From Nitratireductor sp. XY-223 (GTDB lineage: Bacteria; Pseudomonadota; Alphaproteobacteria; Rhizobiales; Rhizobiaceae): a stretch of 64,000 nt of DNA. Under the pieces are notes generated by a model. That model was not told where the DNA came from and made no database searches. It saw only the letters and a list, made by a program, of their open reading frames with translations. Positions within the stretch are counted from its first letter, which is position 1, and each line of letters begins with the position of its first letter. The translations under genes were made by a program, and so were the position numbers. The stretch spans positions 868,001 to 932,000 of the forward strand of contig NZ_SPNT01000001.1 in the NCBI RefSeq assembly GCF_004959855.1, in the 5' to 3' direction. Shown piece by piece: positions 53,957-61,865 of this stretch.

Positions 53957-54262
53957 CTAACGGTCGTCATCGGTGCGCTGCTTGCACTCCAGAACGCGGC
54001 ATTGCCGCGTGTCCCGGGCGGGGACATAGGCCGTGACGCCGCGTTCGCCGGCGGCGCAAAAGCGACTTTCAGAGACATAAATGTCGTATAGTGTCAGATC
54101 TGAAATGCGCGGAGAAGGATAACGCAATATCGCGGCATTCTCAGCCTTGAGAATTTGCTGTATGCGCTCGCAGGTCAGGGTCGGTGTCGCATAGCGGCTG
54201 ATGGCGTGGGCAGGCAGGCTGACAACAAGCAGACATAATGACAGCAGTATCTTTTTCATCAT
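53957..54262 (-). CDS. Small secreted cysteine-containing protein, unknown
   Basis: A 101-residue protein with a clear Sec signal peptide (MMKKILLSLCLLVVSLPAHA) and a mature part of about 80 residues starting ISRYATPTLTCERIQQILKA. Four cysteines after the signal (in LTCERI, RFCAAG, RQCRVL and LECKQR) could form two disulfides. GGGAGGAG lies seven bases before the ATG. It is divergent from the CoA-binding protein gene across 177 bases. I do not recognise the family. Confidence 0.75.
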   Translation of the reverse strand: MMKKILLSLCLLVVSLPAHAISRYATPTLTCERIQQILKAENAAILRYPSPRISDLTLYDIYVSESRFCAAGERGVTAYVPARDTRQCRVLECKQRTDDDR

Positions 54263-54439
54263 TTGCGATCTCCTCCCGTGCCGCTATGCCAATTGGCAGT
54301 GTGGCCGGGGGACCTTATGGTGCGGCCATCGGCGGCTGTCAACAGAACAAGACTTGCCGGTTCCGGACAAGCGCCCATGCGTGCTTTTCCGAACGGTTGA
54401 TCGCACGTATAAGAAACCGGCGGGCAATTTGATTGCAGA

Positions 54440-54982
54440 ATGACTGAGATATTCATGAACCACGACCGTTACCCCGACAGCTATATTGCCAATATCCTGC
54501 ACTCGGTCAAATCGATCGCCATGATCGGCGCGTCGGCGAAGGATGTCCGGCCGAGCTACATCGCCATGAAGTATCTGCTGGCGAAGGGATACGAGGTCAT
54601 CCCGGTCAATCCGGGCCAGGCCGGCAAGGAGATCCTCGGGCAGTTGGTCTATGCAAAGCTGTCCGATATTCCGAAACCGGTCGACATGGTCGACGTGTTC
54701 CGCGGTTCCGATGCCCTACCGTCGATCGTCGACGATGTGCTCGCCCTGGACCCGAGACCGCAGGTGCTGTGGGCGCAACTGACCGTCCGCAACGACGCGG
54801 CGGCCGAGAAAGCGGAAGCGGCGGGCCTGAAAGTGGTCATGAACCGCTGTCCGAAAATCGAATACGGAAGGCACTCCGGAGAAATCGGGTGGAACGGCGT
54901 CAACAGCCGCATCATTTCGGCCAGGAAGCCGGTCCTGCAGCGCGGTTACCAGGCGCTCGGGATACGTGCGCGCCCCCAGTGA
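54440..54982 (+). CDS. CoA-binding domain protein
   Basis: A 180-residue stand-alone CoA_binding (Rossmann-like) protein, related to YccU/YdiB-type proteins and to the N-domain of acyl-CoA synthetases (ADP-forming). Key text: SVKSIAMIGASAKDVRPSYI, then GYEVIPVNPGQAGKEILGQL, VDMVDVFRGSDALPSIVDDV and GLKVVMNRCPKIEY, with the Cys-Pro that lies near the ligand. The start could be 54440 or the ATG at 54455; ribosome sites are weak at both. It precedes metY by 103 bases, part of which is the metY leader structure. Confidence 0.85.
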   Translation: MTEIFMNHDRYPDSYIANILHSVKSIAMIGASAKDVRPSYIAMKYLLAKGYEVIPVNPGQAGKEILGQLVYAKLSDIPKPVDMVDVFRGSDALPSIVDDVLALDPRPQVLWAQLTVRNDAAAEKAEAAGLKVVMNRCPKIEYGRHSGEIGWNGVNSRIISARKPVLQRGYQALGIRARPQ

Positions 54983-55012
54983 GGGCTCGCGGCGCCAGCA
55001 TACGGCGTCAAA

Positions 55013-55083
55013 AAAACCCCTTTGACCTCAGGGCCCACCTACGGGATAAACATGCTTTCGCGTCTTTGTCTCAGAGGGGTTTT
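55013..55083 (+). promoter_or_regulatory. metY leader: long stem that sequesters the Shine-Dalgarno
   Basis: AAAACCCCTTTGA (55013-55025) pairs with TCAGAGGGGTTTT (55071-55083) over 13 positions with one G-U, enclosing 45 bases that contain at least one further small hairpin (ATGC-TTTC-GCGT at 55052-55063). The 3' arm contains GAGGGG, the ribosome-binding site of metY, six bases before its ATG. SAM-II riboswitches are known before met genes in Alphaproteobacteria, but the conserved SAM-II pseudoknot sequence is not seen. This is either a different sensor or a simple translational lock. Confidence 0.55.
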
Positions 55084-55085
55084 AC

Positions 55086-56369
55086 ATGTCGAACAGCGAA
55101 CCGGGTTTCAGCACCCTGGCCATTCATGCCGGCGCGCAGCCGGATCCGACCACGGGTGCGCGTGCTACGCCGATCTACCAGACAACGAGCTTTGTCTTTG
55201 AGGACACCGATCATGCCGCTTCGCTCTTCGGACTGAAGGCCTTCGGCAACATCTACACCCGGATCATGAATCCGACACAGGCCGTCCTGGAGGAGCGCAT
55301 CGCTGCGCTCGAGGGTGGCACCGCGGCCCTGGCGACCGGCTCCGGACATGGCGCCCAGTTGCTGGTCTTTCACACAATCATGCAGCCGGGCGACAACTTC
55401 ATCGCGGCAAACAAGCTTTACGGCGGCTCGATCAATCAGTTCGGCCATGCGTTCAAGAGTTTCGACTGGCACGTGCGCTGGTGCGACCCGAGTGACCTGG
55501 ACTCCGTCGAGAGCCAGATCGACGACCGAACCCGTGCCATCTTCATTGAAAGCCTCGCCAACCCCGGGGGCACCTTCGTCGACATCAAGGCCTTCGCGGA
55601 CATCGCGCACAAGCACGGCATTCCGCTGATTGTCGACAATACGATGGCGAGCCCCTACCTGGTGCGCCCGATCGAGCATGGCGCGGACCTGGTGGTTCAT
55701 TCGCTGACGAAATTCATCGGCGGCCACGGCAATTCGATGGGCGGCGTGATCGTCGACGGCGGCACCTTCGACTGGACGGCTTCCGGCAACTACCCGATGC
55801 TGTCGGAACCGCGGCCCGAATACGGAGGGATCGTGCTGCACGAGACATTCGGCAATTTCGCCTTTGCGATCGCCTGCCGCGTGCTTGGCCTGCGCGATTT
55901 CGGCCCGGCGATCTCGCCGTTCAACGCGTTCCTCATCCTCACCGGCGTCGAGACCCTGCCGCTGCGCATGCAGCGTCACTGCGACAATACGCTGGAGGTC
56001 GCCAGTTGGATCAAGAACCACGACAAGGTCGCCTGGGTCTCCTATTCCGGCCTCGAGGACGATGACAACCACGCGCTGATGAAGGCCTATTCGCCGAAGG
56101 GCGCCGGCGCCGTCTTCACCTTCGGGCTCAAGGGCGGTTACGAGGCCGGCGTGAAGTTCGTCGAAGCGCTGGAGATCTTCTCGCACCTTGCCAATATTGG
56201 CGATACGCGCTCGCTGGTCATCCATCCGGCATCGACAACGCACCGGCAGCTATCGCCGGAGCAGCAGGTCGCCGCCGGTGCCGGGTCGGACGTCGTTCGG
56301 CTGTCGATCGGCATCGAGGACGTGGCCGACATCATCGGCGATCTCAGCCAGGCGCTGGACAAGGCCTGA
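55086..56369 (+). CDS. metY: O-acetylhomoserine sulfhydrylase
   Basis: Makes homocysteine from O-acetylhomoserine and sulfide in the cytoplasm. The 427-residue PLP enzyme shows STLAIHAGAQPDPTTGARAT and PIYQTTSFVFEDTDHAASLF, then YTRIMNPTQAVLEERIAALE and the PLP-lysine (Lys209) in VVHSLTKFIGGHGNSMGGVI. The long insertion after that lysine (DGGTFDWTASGNYPMLSEPR) separates MetY from cystathionine lyases and gamma-synthases. Together with metC at the left edge it covers two routes into homocysteine. The structured leader suggests post-transcriptional control. Confidence 0.93.
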   Translation: MSNSEPGFSTLAIHAGAQPDPTTGARATPIYQTTSFVFEDTDHAASLFGLKAFGNIYTRIMNPTQAVLEERIAALEGGTAALATGSGHGAQLLVFHTIMQPGDNFIAANKLYGGSINQFGHAFKSFDWHVRWCDPSDLDSVESQIDDRTRAIFIESLANPGGTFVDIKAFADIAHKHGIPLIVDNTMASPYLVRPIEHGADLVVHSLTKFIGGHGNSMGGVIVDGGTFDWTASGNYPMLSEPRPEYGGIVLHETFGNFAFAIACRVLGLRDFGPAISPFNAFLILTGVETLPLRMQRHCDNTLEVASWIKNHDKVAWVSYSGLEDDDNHALMKAYSPKGAGAVFTFGLKGGYEAGVKFVEALEIFSHLANIGDTRSLVIHPASTTHRQLSPEQQVAAGAGSDVVRLSIGIEDVADIIGDLSQALDKA

Positions 56370-56392
56370 GCCTCCGGAACCCGACGAGAGGA

Positions 56393-56417
56393 TCCGGCCG
56401 CCCACACGGCGGCCGGA
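56393..56417 (+). terminator. Hairpin after metY
   Basis: TCCGGCCGCC (56393-56402) pairs perfectly with GGCGGCCGGA (56408-56417) around CACAC. It is very stable but has no T-run, so it may work with Rho or as a 3' stabiliser. Confidence 0.6.
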
Positions 56418-56505
56418 ACACCCCATTCGGTGCGGTGCCGGTTCTTGCGGCTGCCGGCATCTGCTATCATCGGTCCTGCACGATTCGCTCAGGGAGGCTC
56501 CGGCG

Positions 56506-56661
56506 ATGATAGCCCTTTTGTTCGCGCTGCTGGCGATTGCCATGGTGCTTGCCTGGATCGATCACTGGCGCTGGTCCTACATCCTTTTCGCCGTGACGCT
56601 GCTGTTGAGCATCTACTGGCTCGACTACCACGCCACCACGCCACTCAAGATCATCCTCTGA
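56506..56661 (+). CDS. DUF5993-like small membrane protein
   Basis: A 51-residue protein with two short hydrophobic segments (MIALLFALLAIAMVLAWIDH and YILFAVTLLLSIYWLDYHAT). GGGAGG lies about ten bases upstream. It ends ten bases before dsbB, so the pair is co-transcribed. I recall DUF5993 as tiny proteins encoded next to DsbB-like genes; the function is unknown, and an accessory role to the DsbB homologue is inference. It is the kind of gene automatic callers often miss. Confidence 0.72.
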   Translation: MIALLFALLAIAMVLAWIDHWRWSYILFAVTLLLSIYWLDYHATTPLKIIL

Positions 56662-56671
56662 GGACCGGTCC

Positions 56672-57253
56672 ATGATCGTTGCACCTCATCCATCAAGAAC
56701 ACTGAATTCGATCGGCCTGCTGGTCATCTGCGGGGTTCTCATATTCGCCTACGTGTTCCAGTTCGCACTCGATGAGCTTCCCTGTCCGCTGTGCCTATTG
56801 CAGCGGGTCGGACTCGTCATGGTCGGATTCGGCCTCAGCCTGAACCTGATCTACGGGGCCAAGCCGCACCATTACGGCATCATGCTGATCGGTGCGCTCT
56901 ACGGCGGATCCGTCTCGGTGCGGCAGATTCTGCTGCATATTGTGCCGGGAACCGGCGCCTACGGGTCACCCGTCTTGGGCCTTCACTATTACACGTGGGC
57001 CGGCATATGTTTTTTCCTCGTCCTGGTCGGCACCGCCGTCATGCTCTTGTTCGAGGGCCAGTACAAGGGCCTCAAGGACGAGCCGGGCCACGAGAAATTC
57101 GGGGGCCACAAGCTGGCGCTCTTCGCGTTCTTCCTGATGCTGGTCCTGACCGTCGGCAACGCGTTTTCGACGCTGATCGAATGCGGACCGACCGTATGTG
57201 CCGATCCGCCGACGGAGTACAGGCTCATCGAGGACCTCGAAAAGAGCGGATAA
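56672..57253 (+). CDS. dsbB: Disulfide bond formation protein B (DsbB) family
   Basis: A 193-residue inner-membrane quinone reductase that reoxidises a DsbA-like thiol oxidase. The first periplasmic cysteine pair is in ELPCPLCLLQRVGLVMVG (the CxxC of DsbB). The second is in LIECGPTVCADPPTEYRLIE near the C-terminus, after the last helix. Four to five hydrophobic segments are visible. No dsbA-like gene is present nearby. It converges with phnM, with a gap of only nine bases. Confidence 0.88.
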   Translation: MIVAPHPSRTLNSIGLLVICGVLIFAYVFQFALDELPCPLCLLQRVGLVMVGFGLSLNLIYGAKPHHYGIMLIGALYGGSVSVRQILLHIVPGTGAYGSPVLGLHYYTWAGICFFLVLVGTAVMLLFEGQYKGLKDEPGHEKFGGHKLALFAFFLMLVLTVGNAFSTLIECGPTVCADPPTEYRLIEDLEKSG

Positions 57254-57262
57254 CGCGCCGCT

Positions 57263-58393
57263 TCAGTTTCGGCCATAGACTTGATTGCCGCCAACGAACG
57301 TCGCCGTTACGGCCGGCTGGTTTCCCTTGGCGGCCTCTACCATGATCATGTCGGCCCGCAGGCCGGGGGCGATTGTGCCGCGGTCGGCGAGGCCGGCGAC
57401 CTCGGCGGGATTTTTGGAAACCAGCGCCCAGGCAACTGCAAGATCGCAGACGCCCTCGCGCGACAGCTTGAAAGCGGCGAGGATCGGCGCGGGATAATAA
57501 TAGTCGGTCGCAAGAACGGAACACAGGCCCTCCGACACCGCCCAGGTCGCGTCCGTTGCGCCGTTGTGGCTGCCGCCGCGCACGACGTTCGGCGCGCCAA
57601 GCACGACATGCTCGCCATGGGCGCGGGCGTCCTCCGCTGTCTCGTGGGTGAGGGGGAATTCACTGGCGACCACACCGAGACCGCGGAACCACCGCCTTTG
57701 CTCGACACTCGCCTCGTCATGCGCAAGCAGCGTGGCGCCGGCATCGCGGGCCCGCCGCGCCATCCGCGCAATCATCGGCTCGACATCGTCCCGCCGCTCC
57801 CACACACCCTCGAGGCGTGCGCGGAATTCGTCCTGCGACAGCCCGGAGCGTTCCGCCATCTGCGCGAATTTGTGCGGTTTCTCCCTGCCGAGGGCCGACT
57901 TGGTCGTGTGGTCGTTGAACGCGAGGATCGCGTGCGGCTGGCCTTCAAGGATCTGCAGCACACCTTCCGCTTCATCCAGCGCGAATGTCTCCCACCGCAG
58001 ATGCACCAGCGTGTCGCAGGAGAGGGTCTTTCGATTGCGCGCGATCGCATCGCACATTTCCCGCGTGTGGTCGAAGCTGCGCAATCCCGGCTCCCAGGAG
58101 ACCGTCAGGCCGTGATAGGCGGTGGTGATGCCGTTGGAGACGAGCTGTCGGTCGGATTCCTGCAGCGCGATCTCGGGCGGGAAATGGACCTTCGGCCGCG
58201 GCATCAGATTACGCTCGAAAGCGTCGCCATGGACGTCGACGATACCGGGAAGGACATAGGCGCCCTTCGCATCGATGACATTGCCGCCTGTTTCATCGAG
58301 GCCGGCAATGATGCCGTCTGCGATACGAACAGGCAGCTCCGCGATACCGTCGTGCAGAAGCACCCGGCCGTTGATAATCGAGAATTCGCTCAT
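57263..58393 (-). CDS. phnM: PhnM: alpha-D-ribose 1-methylphosphonate 5-triphosphate diphosphatase
   Basis: A 376-residue amidohydrolase-superfamily enzyme of the C-P lyase pathway, which removes diphosphate from ribose 1-alkylphosphonate 5-triphosphate. It shows the PhnM metal-site variant VLPGIVDVHGDAFERNLMPR, where PhnM has H-G-D instead of the usual HxH. Other family text is AILAFNDHTTKSALGREKPH, LLAHDEASVEQRRWFRGLGV, and the ending NVVRGGSHNGATDATWAVSE. Its ATG overlaps the phnF stop by four bases. The core C-P lyase genes phnGHIJKL are not in this window, so its substrate here deserves a check. Confidence 0.88.
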   Translation of the reverse strand: MSEFSIINGRVLLHDGIAELPVRIADGIIAGLDETGGNVIDAKGAYVLPGIVDVHGDAFERNLMPRPKVHFPPEIALQESDRQLVSNGITTAYHGLTVSWEPGLRSFDHTREMCDAIARNRKTLSCDTLVHLRWETFALDEAEGVLQILEGQPHAILAFNDHTTKSALGREKPHKFAQMAERSGLSQDEFRARLEGVWERRDDVEPMIARMARRARDAGATLLAHDEASVEQRRWFRGLGVVASEFPLTHETAEDARAHGEHVVLGAPNVVRGGSHNGATDATWAVSEGLCSVLATDYYYPAPILAAFKLSREGVCDLAVAWALVSKNPAEVAGLADRGTIAPGLRADMIMVEAAKGNQPAVTATFVGGNQVYGRN

Positions 58394-59199
58394 TCCTGGA
58401 CACCACTGCCGTTCGGTTGATGAATATTTTCCGATGGACCGGGGAACACGAACTCCACCGCCGTCAGCGGCCAGCACCCGTTGCTGTACTCTATTCGGGT
58501 GCCCGGGTCATCTTCGTTGACCGAACGGCTGCGCAACAGCGGCGCTCCGACCGACAAACCGAGAATTCGAGCCTCTTCCTCGGTGGCGAACCCGCCGGTG
58601 ATTCGTGTTTCCCTGCGCCTGTAGCTGTCGATGCCGTGGTGGCGGTATACGTCGTCGACCGACTGGCGTTTTGCGTAGACGGCGTCGAAATCGGGAAACA
58701 GGGGCGCCGGCAACTGCTTGCAGTTGAGGAATGTCGGCTCATTGTTGATGAGGCGGAGCCGGGTGATGACGATCACGCGGGAGCCGCGTGGCACCTTGAG
58801 GGCCTCGGCCGGCTCCGCCAGCACGCGCTCGCGCACGATCGACAGGGTCGTCGTTCCGACCGTATCGCCGGCTGCGGTGATGTTGTCGATGAAGCGGTTG
58901 CCGTCGGTGATCTGGTAACAGGGCGGTGTCCGCCGCACAAAGACGCCGACCCCCTTGCGGGCGATCAACATGCCTTCCTGCTGCAGCGCCTGAAGCGCAC
59001 GCCGGACGGTCATGCGGGTAACCGAAAACCGGTCGCAAAGCTGCTTCTCGCTGGGCAGCCGGCTGCCGCTGGGTAAATCGTCCGACAGGATCTCAGAGCG
59101 TAACGCCCGGTAAATCCTCAGCCACGGAGATAGGTCCGACGCACCATGACTGCCGATTACGTCCGGATTTTCGACTTCATCCAGGGACTCCATACGCAT
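58390..59199 (-). CDS. phnF: GntR/HutC-family regulator PhnF
   Basis: A 269-residue transcriptional regulator. An N-terminal winged helix-turn-helix (RIYRALRSEILSDDLPSGSR, LPSEKQLCDRFSVTRMTVRR, ALQALQQEGML) is followed by a UTRA ligand-binding domain (VIVITRLRLINNEPTFLNCK, then RITGGFATEEEARILGLSVG and a terminal PLTAVEFVF). It is divergent from phnD and probably represses both units through the palindrome at 59330-59343. Starts at 59199 and 59193 are both possible; GGGG lies upstream of both. Confidence 0.85.
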   Translation of the reverse strand: MRMESLDEVENPDVIGSHGASDLSPWLRIYRALRSEILSDDLPSGSRLPSEKQLCDRFSVTRMTVRRALQALQQEGMLIARKGVGVFVRRTPPCYQITDGNRFIDNITAAGDTVGTTTLSIVRERVLAEPAEALKVPRGSRVIVITRLRLINNEPTFLNCKQLPAPLFPDFDAVYAKRQSVDDVYRHHGIDSYRRRETRITGGFATEEEARILGLSVGAPLLRSRSVNEDDPGTRIEYSNGCWPLTAVEFVFPGPSENIHQPNGSGVQE

Positions 59200-59318
59200 C
59201 TTTCCCCGCCGCGTGAGTTGGTTCCGGGTCGAACAACCGACATCCGGGACAGAGCGTGCCCGGTGCAGAATACGTGTCCATCGCATTCCTGTCATATACG
59301 CGTCATGTCCATAACGTA

Positions 59319-59343
59319 TTGACACCCCACCTGTCTAGACAGG
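59319..59343 (+). promoter_or_regulatory. phnD promoter -35 and PhnF operator candidate
   Basis: A -35-like TTGACA is at 59319-59324. Six bases on lies the perfect 14-base palindrome CCTGTCTAGACAGG (59330-59343), which would fall between the -35 and the expected -10 (no good -10 hexamer is seen at 16-18 spacing). HutC-subfamily GntR proteins recognise TGT-N4-ACA-like palindromes. Binding here would block RNA polymerase at phnD and could also affect the divergent phnF gene. Confidence 0.6.
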
Positions 59344-59370
59344 CTAGGCTTGAAAGTGGGGAGATGAAAA

Positions 59371-60234
59371 ATGTTTCGTAAACTGATTATTTCGGCCTTC
59401 GCCACGGTGGCGATGGCTGCTTCGGCCATGGCCGATTCCACGGTGAAATTTGCTGTAACCGATATTGAGGGGCTCGAGGCCCTGCAGCAGGAGTTCGGCG
59501 CCTTCGAAAGCGCACTCGAAAAGGCGGCCGGCATGGATATCGAGCTGTTTCCGGTCAATTCCAGGACCGCCGCTGTCGAAGCAATGAATGCGGGGCATGT
59601 CGATTTCGTTCTCACCGGCCCGGCCGAGTATGTTGTCATCAAGCAGCTTACCGATCCCGAGATCGTTGTCGCCTGGCAGCGTCCGGACTATTTCGCGCAG
59701 ATCGTCGTGCTGGCGGACGGCCCGATCAAGGCGGCCCACGATCTGAAGGGCAAGAAAGTGACTTTCGGTTCCGTCGGCTCGACATCCCAGCATCTCGGAC
59801 CGGCGCAATCGCTGGCTGATCTGGGCCTCCACTACGGCAAGGACTACGAGCCGCAGATCATTTCGCGCAATGTCGCCATCGAGGCGCTCATTCGCGGCGA
59901 CGTTGCCGGCGTCGGCATGAATCTCGGGCACCTGCGCAAGATTCGCGATGCGTTTCCGGACCAGGCCTTTACCGTCGTCGCGCGGGGTCGCGATCTGCCG
60001 AACGATATCCTCGTTGCCGGCAAGGACGTTCCGGCGGACGTTGTCGACAAGGTTCGCGGCGCTTTCCTCAACAATGGCGCGGAGTTGATGGCCGCGATTC
60101 TCAAGGGCGACGACAACCAGAAATACTCCGGCGGGTTCTTCCTGACCGAGGTCAAGGACAGCGACTACGACTATGTCCGCTCGATGTACAAGACAATCGG
60201 TGTCGACACATTCTCGAACTTTATCGGCAACTAA
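59371..60234 (+). CDS. phnD: Phosphonate ABC transporter substrate-binding protein (PhnD-like)
   Basis: A 287-residue periplasmic binding protein. Signal peptide KLIISAFATVAMAASAMA; mature protein with FPVNSRTAAVEAMNAGHVDF, VLTGPAEYVVIKQL, the ligand-loop block KKVTFGSVGSTSQHLGPAQS (Ser/Thr residues that bind the phosphonate oxygens) and SRNVAIEALIRGDVAGVGMN. Phosphonates, 2-aminoethylphosphonate, phosphite or hypophosphite are all possible ligands in this superfamily. GGGGAG precedes the ATG. An 8-bp hairpin at 60259-60284 separates it from phnC. Confidence 0.87.
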   Translation: MFRKLIISAFATVAMAASAMADSTVKFAVTDIEGLEALQQEFGAFESALEKAAGMDIELFPVNSRTAAVEAMNAGHVDFVLTGPAEYVVIKQLTDPEIVVAWQRPDYFAQIVVLADGPIKAAHDLKGKKVTFGSVGSTSQHLGPAQSLADLGLHYGKDYEPQIISRNVAIEALIRGDVAGVGMNLGHLRKIRDAFPDQAFTVVARGRDLPNDILVAGKDVPADVVDKVRGAFLNNGAELMAAILKGDDNQKYSGGFFLTEVKDSDYDYVRSMYKTIGVDTFSNFIGN

Positions 60235-60258
60235 GCCGGCTTAAGCAGACAAATGCCT

Positions 60259-60284
60259 TGGAGAGGGCCGGCCGGTCCTCTCCA
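60259..60284 (+). promoter_or_regulatory. Intercistronic hairpin between phnD and phnC
   Basis: TGGAGAGG (60259-60266) pairs perfectly with CCTCTCCA (60277-60284); the 10-base interior is itself a CCGG repeat. No T-run follows. It is the third such hairpin after a binding-protein gene in this window. Confidence 0.6.
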
Positions 60285-60310
60285 CCTCTATTCCGTCACC
60301 GGTGGTTCCC

Positions 60311-61058
<748 letters not shown>

Positions 61059-61066
<8 letters not shown>

Positions 61067-61853
61067 GCGCGTCTTGCCGAGACGAACCGCCAATATCTCG
61101 GCCGGCGGTTTCACAATCGCGGTGGCGGTGGGGGCGCTGATCATCGTTTCGGCCGGCGACGTGGCCCCGTCCGTGCAACGCCTGGCGGACGGTTTTCCGA
61201 GACTGGCGAGCCTGGTCGACCGGATGATGCCGCCGAACACCGACACGGCTTTCCTGGTCCGGATTTTCTGGCGCATCCTCGAGACCTTTCAGATCGCCCT
61301 AGTCGGCACGGCCATCGGTCTGATCATCAGCCTGCCGATCGCGTGGCTGGCGGCGCGCGGCGTCACGCCGTTCGGCGTCTTCGGATATGCATTCAAGGCG
61401 CTGGTTTCGTTGTTCAGAACCGTGCCCGATCTCGTCTGGGCATTGCTGTTCGTGGCGGCGGTCGGACTCGGGGCGGTGGCCGGCACGCTGACGATCATCG
61501 TCGATACGATCGGTTTCTGCGGCCGTTTCTTCGCCGAGGCCATGGAGGACGCGGACAAGCAGTCCCAGGAGGCGCTTGCCGCCCATGGCGCCAGCCGCTT
61601 TTCCATCCTTTGCAGCGCCGTCATTCCCGATGCCATGCCGTCGATGATCAACACCGGCTTGTTCGCGCTGGAAATGGCGGTGCGGTCATCGGTGGTGCTC
61701 GGTCTCGTCGGCGCCGGCGGCATCGGCCAGGAACTGAAGGTCGCTTTCGATCTGTTCCAGTATCAGAACGCGTCCGCCATCATCCTGGCGATCTTCGTGA
61801 TCGTGCTGGTGATGGAATTCGTGACCGACCGGCTCCGGGCACTGATCCAGTAG
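61059..61853 (+). CDS. phnE: Phosphonate ABC transporter permease PhnE
   Basis: A 264-residue permease with about six hydrophobic segments (including ISAGGFTIAVAVGALIIVSA and ETFQIALVGTAIGLIISLPI). The PhnE hallmark SLFRTVPDLVWALLFVAAVG is present, and the EAA loop is EALAAHGASRFSILCSAVIP. The C-terminus reads VGLVGAGGIGQELKVAFDLF. The ATG at 61059 lies within the end of phnC, after GAGGTG, giving an 8-base overlap. Only one permease gene is present, so the channel is presumably a homodimer. Confidence 0.9.
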
Positions 61854-61865
61854 GCGGGGCCCGCT

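Noticed and set aside
55013-55083. metY leader as a SAM-II riboswitch
   Set aside because: The conserved SAM-II loop and pseudoknot sequences are not present; only a GATAAA-like stretch is similar.
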